Assembly (NCBI GenBank): GCA_022885665.1
Contig: JAGQDJ010000074.1
Coordinates: 165,787-229,786 of the forward strand
Direction of reading: 5' to 3'
Length of the DNA: 64,000 bases
Origin: Triops longicaudatus
Lineage: Eukaryota > Arthropoda > Branchiopoda > Notostraca > Triopsidae
Position 1 is the first letter of the stretch, and the number at the start of each line of letters is the position of its first letter. The position numbers were made by a program, and so were the translations under genes. This document shows positions 60,309 to 64,000 of this stretch, one piece after another. Under the pieces are notes generated by a model, which worked only from the letters and a program-made list of their open reading frames with translations, was not told where the DNA came from and searched no databases.

Positions 60309-60346
60309 AAATGCTGGTTTTGTATTGGAATACAAAACCAGCATTT
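60309..60346. repeat. 38-bp palindrome (18-bp perfect arms, 2-bp loop)
   Basis: AAATGCTGGTTTTGTATT at 60309-60326 is exactly complemented at 60329-60346, leaving GG as the loop. Its transcript would form a very stable hairpin. It sits in the spacer upstream of the RING ligase gene. Confidence 0.95.
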
Positions 60347-60831
60347 CTGATAATATTAACTACTGTGTTAAAGATAAATTTAACGCTTTTGAAAAAGGTT
60401 AAAAGTTATGCACAAATTTCGTTACAACCCGACGAAAAAGGTCTGGAAAATACCAAAACCCCTTCGTTTACTCGAAAAGCAGCGAAAACAGTACTTATTT
60501 TTCTCATTAACCATTCCTCTATTTTCTAACATTTAATATTTTCGATACTCGAGCTGACAATTAATTGTTATAATTTTTGCAGTATTTGCTCTGCGTCTAA
60601 CCTGTCCCGTGGCACAAATTGGCCACGAAGCGTGATGCGGACTGCGCTTGGTGTGGCACCTATCGACATTTCGTTCAATAAAGATCCTCTAGCCCCTCAC
60701 TTGTGGAGCTGCGAACTGCGAGCGGTTGTGCAACGAATATAGGGAAGCCAGTCCCTTGCCGCATTCCAGGAGAAGAATCACAAGTTCGCGGTTCTTGCTT
60801 CTTGTTTTGTGGCGAGTTGACCATAATAAAA

Positions 60832-63212
60832 ATGGCAGAAGGGATTGTTGTCGAACCTCCTCTCTCGGCTAGATTTTATTGCCACCAGTGTGACGCTGAA
60901 ATAGGACGTGTGTCAGCTGTAAGTATTTATCCCTGGTACCCAAATAAACCCCAATTAACCGCTTTTCCGTTACTTTTTGCCTCCCTAAGGATTTCAAATG
61001 CCCGACGTGCCAGAGTGGTTTCATTGAAGAACTCGAGAACCATGCAAGTAACCCTCTAGAAAGCTCAAGTGATGAATCTACCGATGGAGATGTGGATATG
61101 GACTTGCCCTTCTCTGACGTAACACTTAAATCTTTATTAATTATTTTTTTATAATGTTTTCGATTTTTTATATTAATTTTATGAATTTGCATGCAGTTTG
61201 CGCATAATTTATGGGACGGCGTGATGAGAAGCAACTCAGGGCTAAGGAGTTCTTCACAACGGGGTGGGGGAGGAAATGGATCCAGCTCTGGACCGTCTCG
61301 ACAAGCTAGCACCGAAGAAAGTGAAGCAAGAACATATTCAAGTGACGGAATGAGGCGTCGACGATCGTTGGGTGCCATTGGAAGCGGACCTGCACGGAAT
61401 TTACGCAGACGGTAACTTAACTCCCGACTCAAACTAAGTCTAATCTTTACTTTCCGAAAGATTCTTACCAAAAATCGAGCATAATCCAACCTTTGATAGA
61501 GAATAAGTCAAAATTTGTCGAAAACGATCCGTAACATCGAAGAGTACGAGTTTGAAATGACAAATTGAAACAATTCTAACCTAATCTTCAGAAAAATTTC
61601 TTGTTAGACTTCTAAAGTAACCCGGGAAAGTTAAAAAGAATTGATTAAATTTTAAAATAATTCTTGAAATTCAAATTTCTAAAGAATCCAATAAACTTAA
61701 GATTAAATGTGTACTTAAATAAATTAGTACTATAAAATTGTACATGAGTTTCCATAAAAGTTATATAGTTAGGTTTATAAAATATCGTGGTTGAATTTCT
61801 AAAAAATATACTTAAGTGGATTATGAAGACGAGTAATCAACAATACAGAAAAGAAGGTATTAATGATTTTTTTTTTATTTTTAAAGACGAGATGACCGGC
61901 AGATGGCTCCGTTGGAGAACATGATCCATGAATTCATAGTTAACTTGACTGGCATGGATTGGGAAGCGCTGGGTGGGCCCATGGCACAGCCTATGTTTAT
62001 GTACGGCAACCCAGGAGATTACGCATGGGGCCGAGGTGGTTTGGACGCCATTATTACACAACTTCTCAATCAAATGGATGGCACCGGCCCACCGCCTATG
62101 CAAAAAGACCAAATTTCGGCCATTCCTGTAGTCTATATTGCGCAAGAACATATTGGTAAAATTTTAAAATAAATAAAAACTTAAATAAAGGATTCTTAAA
62201 TAAAAGCTATGTTTTAGTCGTAACTATAAAAAGATAATTAGAAAGTAATGCTTTGTGCAGTAAATTGGAAATATGTTGGGAAAATAAAAATTAACAACAA
62301 AAATTCGTAAAATTAAAATTTGGAAAGCATTCGAACTTGCAAGCTAACTGCTTTTAATTTCGGATGCTTACCAATAATATTCGCATGTTCCCAGAACGTA
62401 CAAACTACCTTGTCATTAGTCATGATTACGTGTAAAAATAAACAAATAAAAAATACTTCAGAAGAGTGTCGTTGTATAACGAATTTTTTCGTGTTGCAGA
62501 AAAAAGTCTTCAATGTTCCGTTTGTTGGGAAGATTTTAAAGTTGCTGAACCTGTTCGGAAGCTGACGTGCGAACATATGTACCATAGTGAATGTATTGTG
62601 CCTTGGCTGGAACTGGTAAGCTGGCATAATATCGTATTCCGTGCCAATAAACCTTATTTCTCAGTTAAAACTTTTCAACGCATCGTTAGATTGTTGTAAA
62701 ACGCGATGCAAGCCGTATTTGTCGTTTCGGATAATTATTTCCGAATTAGTTTCATAATTATAGTCGAATATACTATCCAGAGCTTATTATAATATTTTTA
62801 AATTCTTTTCGTGTACTAATACTAATTTTTTCATTCTAAGCACGGCACGTGTCCGGTGTGCAGAAAAACGTTGAACGATGAATCAGCTACTGCAGCGCCA
62901 CCGACTTCCTCCTCTTCTTCGAGTTCTTCTGCGTCTGCTCAACAGCCAAATCCTCCGCAGAACTCTGGTATGGGTTTCGGAAGGTTGTTTTCCTTATTTG
63001 GGTAAATAGCAAACTGTAACAGTTAGTTTGAACTAATTTCCTTATTTTTTGCAAAATTCCCGTGCAACAGCATGAATTCACCATCGAGTTCGTCCTCCGG
63101 AAGTGATTCGTCGTTGCGCCAACGGGAACGCCCCCGGGACGATGACAGTGACGATTTGCGGCTACAAAGAGACACACGACGTCACCGACCGGATGATAGC
63201 GAATTAGATTGA
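60832..63212 (+). CDS. RING-H2 E3 ubiquitin ligase, RNF126/RNF115 family
   Basis: Seven exons: 60832-60918, 60990-61118, 61197-61411, 61887-62155, 62500-62615, 62841-63001, 63071-63212; 372 residues (human RNF126 311). Family members ubiquitinate membrane-trafficking and quality-control clients and bind BAG6 through the N-terminal zinc finger. Seen: the N-terminal C4 finger with Cys17, Cys20, Cys33 and Cys36 (FYCHQCDAEI, FKCPTCQSGFIEEL); a Ser/Gly-rich linker; the conserved middle segment GNPGDYAWGRGGLDAIITQL; and a C3H2C3 RING with C239, C242, C257, H259, H262, C265, C276 and C279. A Ser-rich and then charged tail follows (DDDSDDLRLQRD). The start matches the family (MAE...PP.S.RFYCH). The extra length is in the linker and tail. 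All junctions keep frame. Confidence 0.96.
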
Positions 63213-63832
63213 GAATGCAAAAGTTGAGCTGATAATTATTAGAATTTTTTTATTATTATTTTCTTGTCAGATGAGATTTGGAATCGACAAGGGTAAGCGT
63301 GTCGGAAATTATTGCTTTTTTGTGAATAGTAGCGTTTTTCTTTAGCTTCGTGATTATTACTACTGCGATTACAATGGGGGAAGCTAAGGATCCTTGCAAA
63401 AGATGAATTTTAAGAAAGATTTCCTGCCTCGGTTTGTATTTCGTGATAGTAACCAGAGAAAGTGTTCGAATTATAACGTACGACTTGTTAAGAGCCTAGA
63501 AAAGGGGGGAAAACGAGTATGGAACCTAGGCTACTATGATAAGTTTTAAATAAGCAAGCAAGGATACCAATGCTCGTTTTTTTCTGATCGCTATTGGCCG
63601 TGGAGGAAAGCATTGTTAACTGTAGTAGTGCGTCCTACCATCTAAGGGAAGAAATTTGAAACTTGTGTTTCACGTGTCCTAGTACTGTAACAAAAAATTA
63701 AACATGCATTTCTCCCCTCACCCTTTGAATATGAAATACAGCCGTTACGGTGAACGCGTTGTTTGGCGTTGCCAAGGTAGTTGCCATGGTAGCAATGATC
63801 AAATAATATAAGCCTGAAATTGATTGACAACG
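63213..63832. other. spacer between the RING ligase gene and the last gene
   Basis: Likely 3' UTR of the RING gene and promoter of the gene starting at 63833. A short imperfect inverted pair near 63768-63790 (TTGCCAAGGTAGTTGCCATGG) is the only structure noticed. Confidence 0.45.
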
Positions 63833-64000
63833 ATGAGTTCAGTTAAAGTTGAGTTAAGCGTAATTCGAAGCGAATTTTACAGTCATTTGGTGTTAAACTT
63901 GACTAACCGTTTGAGTAATGTACCAGGAGTTGTGGATGTACAATTGCAGGATCGAATTCCGCAAGATAAAATGGCGATAGCGTTATGGCAGCAGCAAAAC
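63833..64000 (+). CDS. unrecognised protein, first 56 codons (cut by window end)
   Basis: Open from ATG 63833 to the window edge with no stop. It begins MSSVKVELSVIRSEFY and continues through LNLTNRLSNVPGVVDV to MAIALWQQQN. Composition is balanced and alternates hydrophobic and polar residues like a folded globular domain. The ATG has stop codons upstream in frame. I do not recognise the family. The promoter would lie in the preceding 600 bp. Confidence 0.6.
   Translation, partial: MSSVKVELSVIRSEFYSHLVLNLTNRLSNVPGVVDVQLQDRIPQDKMAIALWQQQN

Larger units (their letters stand above)
59192..60831. other. 3' flank of the VWC gene and 5' flank of the RING ligase gene
   Basis: Contains the 395-bp MITE (59251-59645), a possible AATAAA poly(A) signal near 60015 and a 38-bp near-perfect hairpin (60309-60346). 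The right end (about 60600-60831) is moderately GC rich and likely 5' UTR of the RING gene, where the frame stays open upstream of the start ATG but without another ATG. Confidence 0.5.

Overview
This is a eukaryotic, animal nuclear window. Genes are split by short to medium AT-rich introns with GT-AG borders, and long stretches are TTA or poly-T/A rich. Gene content points to an arthropod or close ecdysozoan: DEG/ENaC (pickpocket-type) channel subunits, an arthropod-style HMG-CoA reductase start, and a CSRNP/Axud1 factor. The species cannot be fixed from sequence alone. All gene models were assembled by hand from splice sites and reading-frame continuity. Every complete model closes in frame, which is the main internal check.

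Layout. 0-7.2 kb: two head-to-tail DEG/ENaC subunit genes (minus strand) with the same nine-exon structure. 7.2-14.5 kb: no supported gene, but a 281-bp MITE with long terminal inverted repeats, microsatellites and a promoter-like site. 14.5-26.8 kb: two mevalonate-pathway genes back to back, phosphomevalonate kinase (minus) and HMG-CoA reductase (plus, 17 coding exons), with a 69-bp perfect palindrome between them. 28.5-36.8 kb: CSRNP-type nuclear factor (plus). 40.7-45.1 kb: complete villin with headpiece (plus), tail to tail with a GLYAT-like GNAT acyltransferase (minus, 45.3-47.0 kb). 48.4-53.6 kb: SAC1 phosphoinositide phosphatase (plus). Its second intron hosts an antisense four-exon gene for a small secreted protein with two apple/PAN-like cysteine modules. 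53.9-55.9 kb: a divergent nicotinic receptor alpha-type subunit (plus). 57.4-59.2 kb: a VWC-domain single-pass membrane protein resembling DGCR2/IDD (plus, 5' end unresolved), followed by a 395-bp pogo-like MITE. 60.8-63.2 kb: RNF126/RNF115-type E3 ligase (plus). 63.8 kb to the end: the first 56 codons of an unrecognised gene.

How the genes relate. The clearest functional link is PMVK with HMGCR, two enzymes of one pathway transcribed divergently. SAC1 and the GNAT gene are also head to head. The other neighbours have no obvious shared pathway. The most novel-looking items are the nested secreted apple-like gene, the nicotinic subunit with an atypical pore helix, and the structured non-coding elements (two MITEs, two large perfect palindromes and a field of GTCCGTTAAA motifs).
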